From Panicum virgatum (Eukaryota > Streptophyta > Magnoliopsida > Poales > Poaceae): a stretch of DNA of 64,000 nucleotides. Positions 35,070 to 45,844 of the stretch are shown in pieces (position 1 is the first letter of the stretch; every line of letters begins with the position of its first letter). The position numbers and the translations under genes are program-made. Below the pieces are notes generated by a model. That model saw only the letters and a list, made by a program, of their open reading frames with translations, did not search any database and was not told the DNA's origin. Where the stretch lies: positions 25,530,090 through 25,594,089 of the forward strand of contig NC_053153.1 of the NCBI RefSeq assembly GCF_016808335.1, written 5' to 3'.

Positions 35070-36839
35070 CACTACTACAGAATAGCGCTTTAGTCCCGGT
35101 TGCCAACAGGCTTTTATCCCGATTTTTCAACCGGGATTGAGCATCCGGGACTAATGAGCTATGTCCATTTGTCCCGGCACCTTCCGACCCGGGACAAAAG
35201 ATATTTTTCCAAAATAAAAAAATCTCCTAGCCCCGACCTCGCCTGCGGCTCGCTCACATGCCGGCTCCCACTTTTCCAAACCCTTTATTCTCAGTGATAA
35301 AATCATTCACGAAACCAATCACAATCGAAATCCACAAACAAATTATGCATATAGTCTACCCCAAATCATTCACATAATTTCATTCCCAAATCATTGAAGA
35401 AACAAAAGAATAAAAAAGAGGAACGCTTGCCGTAGCCCAGCGCCGCCTCCTCAGCTCGCCGCGGCCCAGCGCCATGGCCGCCGGGCGCTGCTCGCCGGGT
35501 CCCGCGCCGCCGTGTCGTCCCAGTGTCACGGGCCACGGCCGTTGCTAGCAGCGGCGCCGCGGCCCTACGCCGCCGCCCAGGGGCGGAGGGCCTGTTATGG
35601 CGGACTATGGCGCTCGCCATACCTTGATTTTTTGACAAGTACCCCAGGTCTTTGACTGTTTTGTCGCCGGCAGCCATGAGAGCTCCGACTCGAACGTTCT
35701 GAGCAGAGAAAGAGGGTGCAGGGAGGAAGAAAAACAGTATTGGGCCATGTGAACCGTTATGTGTGCTGAACTGGACAGACGGATGGGCTCTTTTTTGTTT
35801 AATGGGCTGGCTCCGTCCATCAATATTCCCCCATCGAGTTCCACACGACGCTGCAACTCAACACGAGTCTCTTCGGAGGCATCCGAAAAAAAACTCAACA
35901 CGAGGGATTGCCAATCGAAGAAGAAACAACAAGAAACAACGAGGCTGCGCGGGTCTCTGGGCGTCCGGCGGCGTGCAGCGGCGCCGCCACATCTGGCGAG
36001 TGTGCGATGGCAGCAAGCTGTGCTTGTTTCCGCGTCTGGCGAGGGCGCAAGCTGCCGAGAGCAGTGCAGACTTGTGCCACGAGCTCACGGCCGCGGCGGC
36101 CAGCGATTGAACCAGTGAAAACTGAAGAGGAATTATGGATCGGAATGGAAAAATGCAAGGTCTAATACGAAAGGTACATAAAGTGCAATTTGAATAATTA
36201 CTTTTCAGTTTTCATTCATTTGTTTTCTTTTTTGCTTTGATGAATTGATGCTACCATTCTAAGTGAGTGGATGTTAGATCATCTCTCTATATGTTCTGTA
36301 CCTCTAATTAAGCTCCATGCTTGGTCGATCATTACATTTTGAAATGTATTACATACTACTTTTAACTTGAATCTTAATCTTTTGACAATTCAACCTTGCC
36401 ATACCTCGATTTTTTTTCGTCCTCCGCCACTGCCGCCGCCGCCGCCTTGCGCAGATCGACCTCAAGCTAGAGGAAGAAAAGAGAGGGAGGAGAGGGAGAG
36501 GAGAGGGGAGGGAAGAAGATAAGGCATGAAATTAATGGATGGTGTGGACTGTGGGCAGAGAGGGGGGAGAGATAAAATAGATAGGTAGGAGTGTTTCATC
36601 CCGGTCATTGGCTACACCCCGGACAGATGCACTTCTTTTGTCCCGGTTGGTGGTTCTAATCGGGACAAAAGGCCCAAGTCCCGATCGGAGCCACCAACCG
36701 GGATGAAAGGGCACTATTCATCCCGGATGGTGGCTCCAATCGGGACAAAAGTCCCCTGACTCCTCCCCTGTCGGGCTAGCCATTGAACCTTGCATAAAAG
36801 TCCATTTTGGTTCCAGGTCCAGCAGCATGATGTGTAGTA
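35070..36839. mobile_element. CACTA-type (En/Spm) non-autonomous element, right end degenerate
   Basis: The left terminus is CACTACTACAGAATAGCG, followed by subterminal tttagtcccggttg words. The right part (36600-36770) carries the matching tcccggttggtgg, tcgggacaaaag and accaaccgggat words in both orientations. The right end near tgtgtagta (36831-36839) matches only the inner bases of the terminal repeat, but is followed by acc, the same three bases that precede the left end. The interior is GC-rich and noncoding, and contains a hAT insertion. Confidence 0.65.
35578..36432. mobile_element. hAT-type non-autonomous element nested in the CACTA element
   Basis: The termini CAGGGGCGGAGG and CCTCCGCCACTG are inverted repeats of the hAT kind. 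They are flanked by 8-bp direct repeats ccgccgcc (35570-35577 and 36433-36440), although these are low in complexity. No transposase is seen. The related word pair gccataccttgatttttt near each end is part of the element. Confidence 0.7.
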
Positions 36840-36842
36840 ACC

Positions 36843-37296
36843 CCTCCCTCGATTCGTGGCTACCGCCGCGCCGACGTGCACGTCCGATCCTGCCGATCCT
36901 CCCTGCCGGCCTCCTGTCTCCGTCTAATCTCAGGACCCATGCACTTGCGCGCTAGCTAGCTGCCGGGAGCTTTCTTTCTTGGCGCGGACGGCGCTCCAAA
37001 CCCAACCCCCCATTCATTCGAGTGTCCACTCCACCCGTGCGGCGGGTAGCTTGTTCGCGCGTCGCGGTCGGCGCCCGCAGAAACGTCCGGGCTGGGATGA
37101 TGATGACGACGACGATGACGAAGATGACAGACGACTGGTAATCGTGAGTCATGACCTGCTCATTGGATCAACCGCAACTCCACCTGCAGTCCACTTCAAC
37201 AACTATACAATTGAAAAAGGATAATTCCATTTTGGAAATAGAAATCATCGAAAGAGAATGGAGGAAGTATAATAGAACGGTGAGTGGTGGGTGAGG
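36843..37296. other. Intergenic, nothing recognised
   Basis: Includes a short GAT/GAC-rich stretch near 37095-37125 that reads as poly-Asp in one frame. No gene is supported. Confidence 0.5.
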
Positions 37297-37299
37297 TCG

Positions 37300-38641
37300 C
37301 ACTATACCACAGCCCCAAAATCCCAACAGATGTTGGTCGGGAAAAATAGAAGATTAGCGACGAATAGTCAGTCGGTAAAAGTCAGTAACAAACCTTCAGT
37401 CGGTAATTCAAGTTTTACCGACCGACTGTCAGTCGGTATTTGTATTCACATATACCGTCGAACTATCTGTCGGTAATACTTAGCATTTGCATCGAACCAT
37501 CCGTCAGTATATGTGCAGTGGAACCCAATCTAATGTTTAATGGGCTGACCAAATCAGTCCAGCCACCCGTGACCGTTCATCAAGATGAACGGCTCACATT
37601 CTCCCGACCAGAGTATAAAAAGATTGGGTCAAAATTTTAACCCTAGTTTTCTCATCCCTCCTCCCTATCCTCTCATACGCCCACACCCACACAGAGAGAG
37701 GGAGGACTCCGTGCCCTTCCCTGGAGCTTGCCGGCGGCCCGCACCGGGAGCCGGTGGCCGGGGACCCGGGCATCGCGCTGGGAGCCAGCGGCCAAGGGAG
37801 CGCCCGCGCTGGGAGCCGGCGGCCGGGGGTCCACGCCGGTACCTGGACCCGACGGCCGGGGGGTCGCGCCGGGAGATGGCGGCCAAGGGCCCGCGCCCGC
37901 GCCGACGGCCAGCCTCGCGACCGCGGCCAGCAGCCCACACCGCGCCGGGAGCGAGCGGACGGGGGCCTGCACCCGCGTCGGCGGCCGGCAGCAGGAGGGT
38001 TGCGCTGAGCCACGGGCTGGGGCCACGCCGGCGGCCGGGGTTGGCTCCGTGGGCCCAGGTGCCCGCGCCATGGCCGGAGGCCAGCTGCGCTGCATCAGCG
38101 GTCAGGGACCTCGCTGATCTGTTCGTTCATCTTCAGGACCGCGGTGGTTCAGCTTTGTGCATGTATTCTTTTGTGTGTTCTTGTGATTTTTGAATTACTA
38201 CAGCAAGATTTACTTTTCTGTAGTAAAGATTTACTGATAGTCTGATTCAGTCTGTGTAATACTGGGTACACGCAAAGTGCTCTTGTAATTGTGTGCCAGT
38301 GACTATTGGCTAAGATTTCTTTTGTTGTATTTGCTTAGATTTGACCACAAATCTGTAGGCATATAGTTGTGTCTTTGACGAATCAAACTTTCATGACTAA
38401 TGAATCATTGAAGCTCAATGTGACATTTGTATATATCAACTTTTATTTTTTTTAATTCACATAAAGTAGAGCGTCGAACGATCGGTCGGTAAAACAACGT
38501 CCGTTGGCAAAACTTGTACCGACGCCACTTATAACGGTATATGTATGGTGTCGGCATATATTTATATCAACTAATAGTCCGTCGGTACAACGGTTTTTAC
38601 CGACAGATGATCCGTCGGTGTAGCGAGCCTGTGGTATAGTG
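37300..38641. mobile_element. Complete non-autonomous CACTA element (1342 bp), target site TCG
   Basis: A perfect 13-bp terminal repeat (CACTATACCACAG and its complement ending CTATAGTG-type) is flanked by 3-bp duplications TCG (37297-37299 and 38642-38644). Both subterminal zones are dense in cagtcggta and accgac words in both orientations, the presumed transposase-binding repeats. The centre is a GC-rich block (37720-38110) unlike the AT-rich ends. No transposase (TNPA or TNPD) is present. Confidence 0.93.
37585..38193 (+). CDS. GC-rich ORF carried inside the CACTA element, unknown
   Basis: A 202-aa open frame rich in Arg, Pro, Gly and Ala with repeated GSRR/GPRPRRRP-like words. It covers imperfect GC-rich repeats (gggagccggcggcc-like) and has open shadows in all other frames. 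It could be captured host DNA or a chance ORF in high GC. I recognise no domain, and expression would have to be shown. Confidence 0.2.
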   Translation: MNGSHSPDQSIKRLGQNFNPSFLIPPPYPLIRPHPHREREDSVPFPGACRRPAPGAGGRGPGHRAGSQRPRERPRWEPAAGGPRRYLDPTAGGSRREMAAKGPRPRRRPASRPRPAAHTAPGASGRGPAPASAAGSRRVALSHGLGPRRRPGLAPWAQVPAPWPEASCAASAVRDLADLFVHLQDRGGSALCMYSFVCSCDF

Positions 38642-38644
38642 TCG

Positions 38645-39340
38645 ATCCGACGAACGCACCGACGCGGTAGGGTAAACATAACAACATGGCACTACAACCG
38701 CCTCTCAATGCAAGTCTTTCCAGCTGGTCAGCAGCATGTGGATAGTATGTGGCCAGCATGGTGGGGGTTGCCATAGATTAAAGCGGATTTTTCCTTGACC
38801 CTTTCATAATAGAGGCCGCCGGCCCGTCCGTCCACCACGCCCGCGCGCATCGCACTCGATCGGATGCTACGACTTCCGCCCTCTACGCCACCGTGATCAC
38901 GCCCAAAGCCGTTCCGTCGCGTCGTGCGGGCGCTTTCGTTCCGGTCCGGATGTGGGCGATTCTTCGGTTGGGTTGGGATTTGGGCTGTGGGCCGCACGCG
39001 CATGGTGCCACTGCCGCTGCCATTATACTCGCGTGCACAGGAGCACATGCCACGCAGCCTTAATTAATTCGTGCTGCTGCTGGTCTCGTCCATCATTTCG
39101 AGCAAATGGCCAACCGAACCCTCCACCCCCCCTCCCCCCTGCGGTGGAGGCACGTGCCACAGCTACCCTTACTAATTGAGTTTTGACGTGGAGTGTGTGT
39201 GGGTTAAAGTGGGATTGTATTAGATAATAGATTGGGATGAAGCGGGTTCGATATAAATACGGATTGGAGTAGATTGGGATAAATTAAAAGGAATACTTTG
39301 TGCAAAACTATGACAATAATATAAAAATCGGTTCGGCATT
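38645..39340. other. Intergenic, nothing recognised
   Basis: No supported ORF, RNA or element boundary. Confidence 0.5.
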
Positions 39341-39768
39341 AAGAGTTGAATCCTAAAATTTAAAATCACGCGTTCGCACCATAAAATTTTATTGAAATTA
39401 ACTGAAAATTATTGTAGATGACTTAATATAATTGGCAGCTACTCTGTGCAAAGCAGTGTGGTTAGACCTTCATGTGGGCCCCATGTCAAGAGCCGGATTC
39501 TGAAAATAAAACCATGCGCTCACACTAAAAAAATTCATCAAAATTGGTTGAAATTTGTTGAACGACTCAATATGACTAGCAGCTACTCTGTGTAAAGTAG
39601 TGTGGCTAGGACTATACATAGATCTCATATCAAGAGCTGGACCCCGAAAATAAAACCTTGCATTCACACAATTAAATTTTAACAAAATTGACTGAATTTT
39701 TTTAGAAATGACTCAGTATGACTGCAGCTACTATGTGCATAACAGTATGGCAAGACCTACACTATAAT
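39341..39768. repeat. Three diverged tandem repeats of about 145 bp
   Basis: Units start at 39341, 39488 and 39632, each with aagag at the start, a taaaa(t)ca-cgcg/tgcg block, gcagctactctgtg-like middle and a gtgtgg-tag-acct end. Lengths are about 147, 144 and 137 bp. They are clearly diverged, so the array is old and too short to be called a satellite. Confidence 0.75.
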
Positions 39769-40664
39769 TTTTTTTGGAATAAATTCTTATTAGGTTGTAA
39801 TCATAGTTTGACTAATAATTTATTATATTATAAGTTGAAATATTTGAGCTGAGTTGGTGCGTGATAGTGGCGGTTTGGAGTGGAGCAGACAATAATAATT
39901 TCCCTCGTATAAATGAATCGGTGTCGTATGGTTTGATTCCACCCCATTTGCAAGCTAGCCACAGCGTCTGCTGTGCTCGTCCTTCGCGCAGAGGAGCGGG
40001 TCAAGCGGCGCCACGCACGGGTGACAGTTCGTTTCCTGGCGCGCGCGTCTGGACCAGACCGTGGAGCCTTTAGTTCCAGCACCAGCAGCGTGCATCGGCA
40101 ATCTCGTCGGTCATGGCTCGAGTCCAAGAGGCTCTAAAGCCCTCGATCTGTACACATGATCCTTAAGTTATTTCAGCAATACAAAGTCAGAAAATGCTGC
40201 CGCTTCGTCACACCCAAAACCAGATACTCCTCGTGCTCGCAGTGCAACCATAGCTTGGATAGATTCCTCCCATATTCCGGTACGACGCGATAATTCGGAG
40301 CAATGCAAGCTATGAGCACGCACACGAACACGATGACCACCTGGTGTTAGTGCAGCGATGGGGCAGCGTTTTCAGAGTCCTAGCGCTGAATCTGAAGGAC
40401 TGTATGTTCAGGCCGTGGTCTGTTAGTCTGGCCTCTCACACTCGGCACCACGATCGAACAGCCGCAACGGCGACCCACACCCACGCGATCGACGCACACG
40501 ACAACCGGATGACACTGGCACGTATGCATCGCCTGGAGGTTAGAGCTAATAGAAAGCTGCCAAGAAAGGAGCAATCCAACATGGGCAAGAAAGGTTTCCT
40601 GGTTTTCAGCCCCTACAAGAAACACATAGAAATACATTATGCACTCACCTAAAAGAAAAGGGTG
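39769..40664. other. Intergenic, nothing recognised
   Basis: Small unsupported ORFs only. Confidence 0.5.
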
Positions 40665-40914
40665 AGAGCATCACCAAGAGTCCCCGTATTAAACCTCCTA
40701 TTGTCAAATTTCAAGATTCCAGGAGAAAAAACACCCTCCAACGGCCCCTCTAAATTAACTCCTATATTTGATGACATCCTAAATCACCCCCTCCCTCTCA
40801 AATCTAGGATTACCTGGCTGACCCCTAACTGCTGCAGGAGAGAGATTTAGGAAGGATGGCATCCAATATGAGAAAGTAGGAGAGCAAATTTAGGTGGACT
40901 CTGGTGATGCTCTT
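40665..40914. mobile_element. MITE with AGAGCATCACCAAGAGTCC termini, followed by a partial second copy
   Basis: Inverted termini agagcatcaccaagagtcc and ggactctggtgatgctct define about 250 bp. A second right half (tttaggatggcatcc...agatgctctta, about 40985-41051) follows directly in the same orientation, so a partial duplication or nested copy is present. The agagcatc(t/a)cc terminus recurs at 62181. Confidence 0.65.
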
Positions 40915-41474
40915 AATTGATACTATTAGTCGCATTGTCTACAAAGAGCTGCTGTGGGAGATAAAGATTTAGGAAGGATAATTATTTAGGATGGCATCCT
41001 ATATGAGAAAGTAGGAAACCAAATTTAGGTGGACTCTTGGAGATGCTCTTAATGGATATTAGTCACATTGTCTAAAAGAACTGGTATGAATCCTCAGATA
41101 CTATTGCGTACTGATCGTTTTCAAAACAGGTGCGCTGAATTGGATTTAAGTTATAGACAATAAATGCCAAAACATGTAACATTTAGAGAATGGAGGGTAA
41201 CATGGTCTTCATGAGAAAAATTGATGAGCCGTATAGAAGAGATACAAAGCACATCTGCAGGTACCATCAACTAGTTGTCTCAGCACAAGTCCAATGCACT
41301 CAACAGACTACTGTAATCTGGACACACAAATCAGCAATAGTGGTTTAAAAAAAGCTGATACTGGCTACCTAACTACAACAAGGCAGGTGCATAAGATACA
41401 CCAACAACAATGTTGGCAATATTCTGTGATGCATAATATTTCAGAATATCAGCTCACCTTAGCCAATCAGATGT

Positions 41475-43391
41475 TCAGGAGGAAGCTGGGCATGTATTCA
41501 CGCCATCCTTGCAATCACGCGTAAGGTCGTTGAATGTCTCCAAATGCCTCTTCCCCCTCAGAAACACCTCAGTATCAACTGCAACCCTCATGTACCCATC
41601 AAATTCCACTGGCTTACCATTGCTCAGCTCCTTGGTTTCAGTAAACCACTCGCTATTCTCATCCCACAAGTCCTTGAAATCATCCAGGAAGCGTGTTTTA
41701 TACTTTTCCTTAAGTGGGTCAAAGAACGATTTGTCGGGCTCATTGGTAGCAATGTACAGATAGCGGCCAGCACCAACCTTGTCATTGAGTGTCATAAGCA
41801 GACTGTCCGGAGAGGTATCTCTATCAAGGTTTGGCCATAATTGTGTGTTCTGTGCTTTCTCCCCTCTCACAATGTGGACCGAATCGAAGTCCCAGCTCAT
41901 CCGTGAGGCAATCGCAGATACAATCTCCATCAAGCGACGAGACTTCCATAGGAAATGCCATGGGCGTTTGATCACTCCCTCAGTCTCACCTTCACATACA
42001 CGTGACCAGTAGTTATCCGGCTCAACATTCCCAAACTTCCTCATGATCAGTGTGTCCTTGACGTCTCTGAGTTTCATCGGGGTCATCCTGATGTCTTCGG
42101 TATAGAAGTTCTTCAGCTTATCCTTTTTCTGCCACTTCCCCCAATCTTGCCAGAACTGGCTCTGATCGATCACTGATGCTGATTCCTTCAGGTGCTCGAA
42201 ATCGAAGTAGAGCCTAAAATCTTTCTCTTCATCCTTGCCACTCGAAGTATACCGTGCATTGAGGCAGACATTGAGGTCCATTACAAGAGTCCGGTTCAAG
42301 AATTGAGCCTCACCTAGAGCACACAAGAACCCCCAAATGAAGTGGTTCATGCTCTTGCACCTCTCGCCGCCACCCATGTAAATGAGGTACCTTCCGCGGC
42401 TGAAATCACTCTCAGAGGCGACCACTGGCAAGCTGTCATTGACAGCCTCACCAACAACAAACACCGGCTCAGCCACAGCCCCGGCAGCCTCATTGTTGGC
42501 AGCATTCTCATCCAGCCTAACCTGCATCTTGACCGGCACAAAGTCGGTGACGGGTGCCTCACGCTTGCCCTTCTTCCCCTTCTTTCCTTTGCGCTTGCCA
42601 TTTCGCTTGGCACCTACACCCGAGTGGTATTCGCCCACGCTGCTGACAACGAGGGTGCAGGTGTTGATGTCGCGGGTGAGCGTGAAGCGGCGGTAGTCCT
42701 TGTAGTATGTGGTCCGGCCGGTGCCGATAGCATCAGCAGCGGGGCGGAAGCGCCAGGCGAGGTCGCATTCCATGGGGCTATCCGGCACCGCTACGGGACG
42801 GCCGAAGCGGTAGAAGTGGAGGTCGGGGAACTGCTCGATGGCCGTGCGCATGAGCAGGTTGAAGAGATCCCTGTCCCCCGTGCAATCCACCGGCGCCTCC
42901 GTGTCGCAGGAGACCGCCTCGGTGACAGGGGTCTCCTCCTCCGCCGCTGCCGCCCCCTCGCCCGTGCCGACATCGGTGTCGACGGTGACGGCCCGCTCAG
43001 CCACGGGCTTTGTCTTCTCGGCCTCGGACGCGACGTCGGAGAGCTTGATGAACGGGACGGTCTCCTTGACTTCCGCTTCGACGCCGGCCTCGGCGGTGGC
43101 GCCGGAGGAGGATGAGGAAGCGTTGAAGTCCTCCCCGGTGCGGAGCACGGAGTCGTCGGTGAGGAAGGTGGACGTGGAGGTGGCGGAGGTGAGGAAGTCG
43201 GTGAGCTGGTGCGACGACGGGTGGAGGAGCGGGTCGTCGGGGCTGTGGACCGCGGCGAGGAGCGTGAAGGCGAGCACGGCCGCCACGAAGAGCGCGAAGA
43301 GGAGGTTGCCCCCCGAGCGCAGCGCGGCGCGCAGGTCCAGCGACCCGCCGCGCCACCGCGGCGCCGACAGCCCCGCCGCCCGCCCCAGCAT
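41475..43391 (-). CDS. O-fucosyltransferase-like type II membrane protein (plant 'calcium ion-binding protein'-annotated family)
   Basis: A single coding exon of 638 aa. The start at 43391 gives MLGRAAG and a signal anchor at about residues 30-48 (LLFALFVAAVLAFTLLAAV), as expected for a Golgi type II protein. An open extension to 43583 runs through a G/C homopolymer and is unlikely to be coding. An acidic low-complexity stem (about 50-160) follows, then a Lys-rich insert (KGKKGKKGKR), then the conserved region GRYLIYMGGGERCKSMNHF, LNRTLVMDLNVC, KDTLIMRKFGNVEPDNYW, HIVRGEKA and VEFDGYMRVAVDTEVFLRG. The C-terminal two thirds match, from memory, Arabidopsis At4g12700/At2g04280-like proteins of the plant O-FucT superfamily. 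Acceptor and donor are not established. The gene is transcribed towards 41.4 kb, with no close neighbour. Confidence 0.85.
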   Translation of the reverse strand: MLGRAAGLSAPRWRGGSLDLRAALRSGGNLLFALFVAAVLAFTLLAAVHSPDDPLLHPSSHQLTDFLTSATSTSTFLTDDSVLRTGEDFNASSSSSGATAEAGVEAEVKETVPFIKLSDVASEAEKTKPVAERAVTVDTDVGTGEGAAAAEEETPVTEAVSCDTEAPVDCTGDRDLFNLLMRTAIEQFPDLHFYRFGRPVAVPDSPMECDLAWRFRPAADAIGTGRTTYYKDYRRFTLTRDINTCTLVVSSVGEYHSGVGAKRNGKRKGKKGKKGKREAPVTDFVPVKMQVRLDENAANNEAAGAVAEPVFVVGEAVNDSLPVVASESDFSRGRYLIYMGGGERCKSMNHFIWGFLCALGEAQFLNRTLVMDLNVCLNARYTSSGKDEEKDFRLYFDFEHLKESASVIDQSQFWQDWGKWQKKDKLKNFYTEDIRMTPMKLRDVKDTLIMRKFGNVEPDNYWSRVCEGETEGVIKRPWHFLWKSRRLMEIVSAIASRMSWDFDSVHIVRGEKAQNTQLWPNLDRDTSPDSLLMTLNDKVGAGRYLYIATNEPDKSFFDPLKEKYKTRFLDDFKDLWDENSEWFTETKELSNGKPVEFDGYMRVAVDTEVFLRGKRHLETFNDLTRDCKDGVNTCPASS

Positions 43392-43431
43392 TTCTCGCGC
43401 GGATCTGGGCTCGGATTGGGAGTGGGAGTGA

Positions 43432-43455
43432 GGGGGGGGGGGGGGGGGGGGGGGG
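43432..43455. repeat. Homopolymer of 24 G in the 5' leader of the O-FucT-like gene
   Basis: An uninterrupted G run on the plus strand (C run in the sense of the gene) begins 41 bp upstream of the chosen start codon. It is prone to length error in sequencing and to slippage, which makes any ORF through it unreliable. Confidence 0.95.
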
Positions 43456-43737
43456 AGGGGATCTGGCTGGAGATGGGGGGCGGAGGCGGAGCGCCGACAG
43501 GACGCGAGCGAGGAGGGGGCGTGGAGGTTACTCCGTTTTGTTTTGTTTTTACTGGGCACGCGGCCGGCCGCCGGCCTGTTCACTGTGTTGTGGGCTGTGG
43601 ACGTGGGATTTCGGGAGTTCGGCCTGCTCTTCGGGGATCCGATGGGCTGCGTTGGGCCTGCAGGTTGGTGGAAGACGGAAGTTCTATGTCATTTGCATTC
43701 TCAGATCCCTCTCATTTTTTTTTCGTTCTCTGATTAA

Positions 43738-43959
43738 TCACAAAAAAGGAAAAAGTTGCATTCCCTGATTCTCATAGGTCGACCTGATGATTAAGTTAAT
43801 CTTCCAACCTATTAGACCCATCTAGTTCAATAATTACAGTACATTAATTTTCCACCGCAGATGTTATTTTATTTTCACTTATAAATTTAAAAATGTGTAA
43901 ATATCATGTTAGCATTTCGAATAGGACAGTTTAACCATTTATGAGGGGTGAGATATTTG
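43738..43959. other. Promoter-side intergenic DNA
   Basis: AT-rich sequence upstream of the O-FucT-like gene. Nothing further recognised. Confidence 0.45.
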
Positions 43960-44338
43960 TTTATGGCTTGCTCTCCCATCTTATCTCGTTTTTCCAAAAT
44001 TTCAACATTTTCTTACAACAAATTCAACAATCTGTGAATCTCTGGAAGTGCCGCAATGCTAAGGTGTTCAATTCCATGCTGGAATCAAATGCTGTTGTGC
44101 TTCGACGGATCTCACGCTTTGGCATTTCAGAACTCGCTCGGCTACGGCTAAGCTAGACTTAGACAATTGGTGCTTGTTCCTGTCTTCTATCATGCAATCG
44201 GCTCTTGTGCTGCTGGCTTTATTTTCCTCCTTGGCCGCATCTGTTGGGGCCTGTCTCCTCTCTTGTACCTTTTTCCAATTTTAATATATGTTTAGGCTGG
44301 CCTGTTAATGGGTCCGCCGTAGTTCGCCTCAAAAAAAG
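43960..44338 (+). mobile_element. 5'-truncated LINE tail
   Basis: The frame 43941-44156 ends with LWKCRNAKVFN and a Leu/Arg-rich tail, typical of the C-terminus of plant LINE ORF2 after the zinc-binding domain. A T-rich stretch with ttttaatatatg and a terminal caaaaaaag at about 44330-44338 follow. Only the last few hundred bases of the element remain. Confidence 0.55.
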
Positions 44339-44677
44339 TTTAGAGGATGAGAGATTTATGCTAATTCAACATATTTTATGAGTCTATTGTTTAACTCTTT
44401 CCAATCAACTTCCACTAGAAAAAGGCCGCGAACTTTACTCTGTTCGGTGTTCACTGTTCACCAACCGTCCAGCTCCTGAGTTCGCCTCTTCTATACTCTC
44501 ATCATGTTCGTCATCACACGACAGTGTCCACCTAACCATCCCTCCCCATGCGATCATGTGTTGTTAACAAGGAAACGATCGCAGCTTCCACGGACCGAGA
44601 CTTGTCACTCTTCAATTCTCCTCCATGCTACCTATGACGAGAGCCGTGACGTCCGCATCTGCCACACCTTGTACTAG

Positions 44678-44683
44678 TATAAA
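44678..44683 (+). promoter_or_regulatory. TATA box of the first SDR gene
   Basis: The motif tataaa lies 117 bp upstream of the SDR start codon, just before GC-rich leader sequence. Transcription would start near 44710. Confidence 0.6.
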
Positions 44684-44799
44684 CCCCGGCCGGGCCGGCT
44701 CGCGCGGTCGCGCCCAACACAAACACACTAGGCACACAAAGCAAATCACAGCGTTCGCCGCCGACCACGACGGCAGCCAAGTCATTTGAGCAGCTTGCC

Positions 44800-45576
44800 A
44801 TGGCAGCAGCGTCCGCCGCCGCGCCGCTCCCGCTCGACGGCCGCGTCGCACTCGTCACGGGCGGCTCCAGGGGCATCGGCCGCGAGGTGTCGTCCCACCT
44901 CGCCGCGCTCGGCGCGCGCGTCGTGGTCAACTACGCCGCCAACCCGGCCAAGGCCGACGAGCTCGTCGCGGAGCTCGCCTCGCGGGGCCTCCGCGCCGTG
45001 GCCGTCCGCGCGGACGTCTCCGACCCGGACGCCGTGCGCGCGCTCTTCGACCGCGCCGAGGAGGCGTTCGGGTCCCCGCCCCACGTCGTGGTGGCCTGCG
45101 CGGGCATCCTGGACCCCAAGTACCCGGCGCTGGCCGACACCGCCGTCGAGGACTTCGACGCCACGTTCGCGGTGAACACGCGCGGCAAGTTCCTGGTGTG
45201 CCGGGAGGCCGCCCGGCGCATCCCGCCCCACAGCGGCGGGCGCATCGTGGCGTTCTCGTCCACGACGGTCGCCGCGCTCCCGCCGGGGTACGGGGCGTAC
45301 GTGGCCAGCAACGCCGCCGTGGAGGCCATGACGAGGATCCTGGCAAAGGAGGTGGCGGCCAAGGGGATCACGGCCAACGTGGTGGCGCCGGGGCCCGTGC
45401 GCACGGAGCTGTTCCTGGCGGGCAAGGACGAGGCCTTCATAGAGAGGGTGGCGAAGAGTTCCATGGGGCGCATCGCCGAGACGACGGACATCGCGCCCGT
45501 GGTGGCGTTCCTGGCGAGCGATGCCTCGTCCTGGGTGAACGGCCAGGTAATCAGGGTCAACGGCGGCGTCGCGTGA
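44800..45576 (+). CDS. Short-chain dehydrogenase/reductase (aldehyde or 3-oxoacyl-ACP reductase-like), copy 1
   Basis: A single exon of 258 aa in classical SDR format. TGGSRGIG (about 20-27) is the NAD(P)-binding glycine motif, and ACAG stands in place of NNAG at about 99-102. Asn126 (FAVN), Ser154 and Tyr167 fit the catalytic tetrad, but the fourth position is Asn171 in YVASN instead of Lys. APGPVRTE and WVNGQVIRVNGG are the usual C-terminal SDR signatures. The closest family as remembered is the plant NADPH-dependent aldehyde reductase/glucose-dehydrogenase-like group. No transit peptide is evident, so a cytosolic product is likely. Very GC-rich, as in intronless grass genes. It converges with the Ubl-LRR gene 268 bp away. 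Confidence 0.9.
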   Translation: MAAASAAAPLPLDGRVALVTGGSRGIGREVSSHLAALGARVVVNYAANPAKADELVAELASRGLRAVAVRADVSDPDAVRALFDRAEEAFGSPPHVVVACAGILDPKYPALADTAVEDFDATFAVNTRGKFLVCREAARRIPPHSGGRIVAFSSTTVAALPPGYGAYVASNAAVEAMTRILAKEVAAKGITANVVAPGPVRTELFLAGKDEAFIERVAKSSMGRIAETTDIAPVVAFLASDASSWVNGQVIRVNGGVA

Positions 45577-45844
45577 GCGCCAGCTGCCAGGCGTTCAACA
45601 GTGATGTGTTGTGTTTGGGATGTGGCAAAGAGTTCCCTAGGATCCTGGCTTGTTCACTGTATGAGCTGAAAGAGACCATTTGTAATGTGGCACTGTATTT
45701 TTTTTGGGTCTTAGGAACATCTATCCTGTGAGTAACAAAGTTTTTCATGTCAAGCTCTAAAACTCTGTTCTGAGTTGTACAGTTTATCTGGGGCAAAAGC
45801 CAGATACAGAGCAGATGATCTTGCTCGCAACCGGCAATAAATTA

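Noticed and set aside
36831..36842. Exact right terminus of the CACTA element at 35070
   Set aside because: Only the inner bases of the terminal repeat match and the last GTG is missing, so the boundary is reported as degenerate and not as proven.
39341..39768. CRISPR-like or satellite array
   Set aside because: Only three diverged units of about 145 bp without spacers, in plant DNA; an old tandem duplication.
43392..43583. N-terminal extension of the O-FucT-like ORF
   Set aside because: It runs through a 24-base homopolymer. The start at 43391 puts the signal anchor near the N-terminus as in the family.
45198..45731. 177-aa ORF overlapping SDR copy 1
   Set aside because: Frame-shifted reading of GC-rich SDR coding sequence; no family features.
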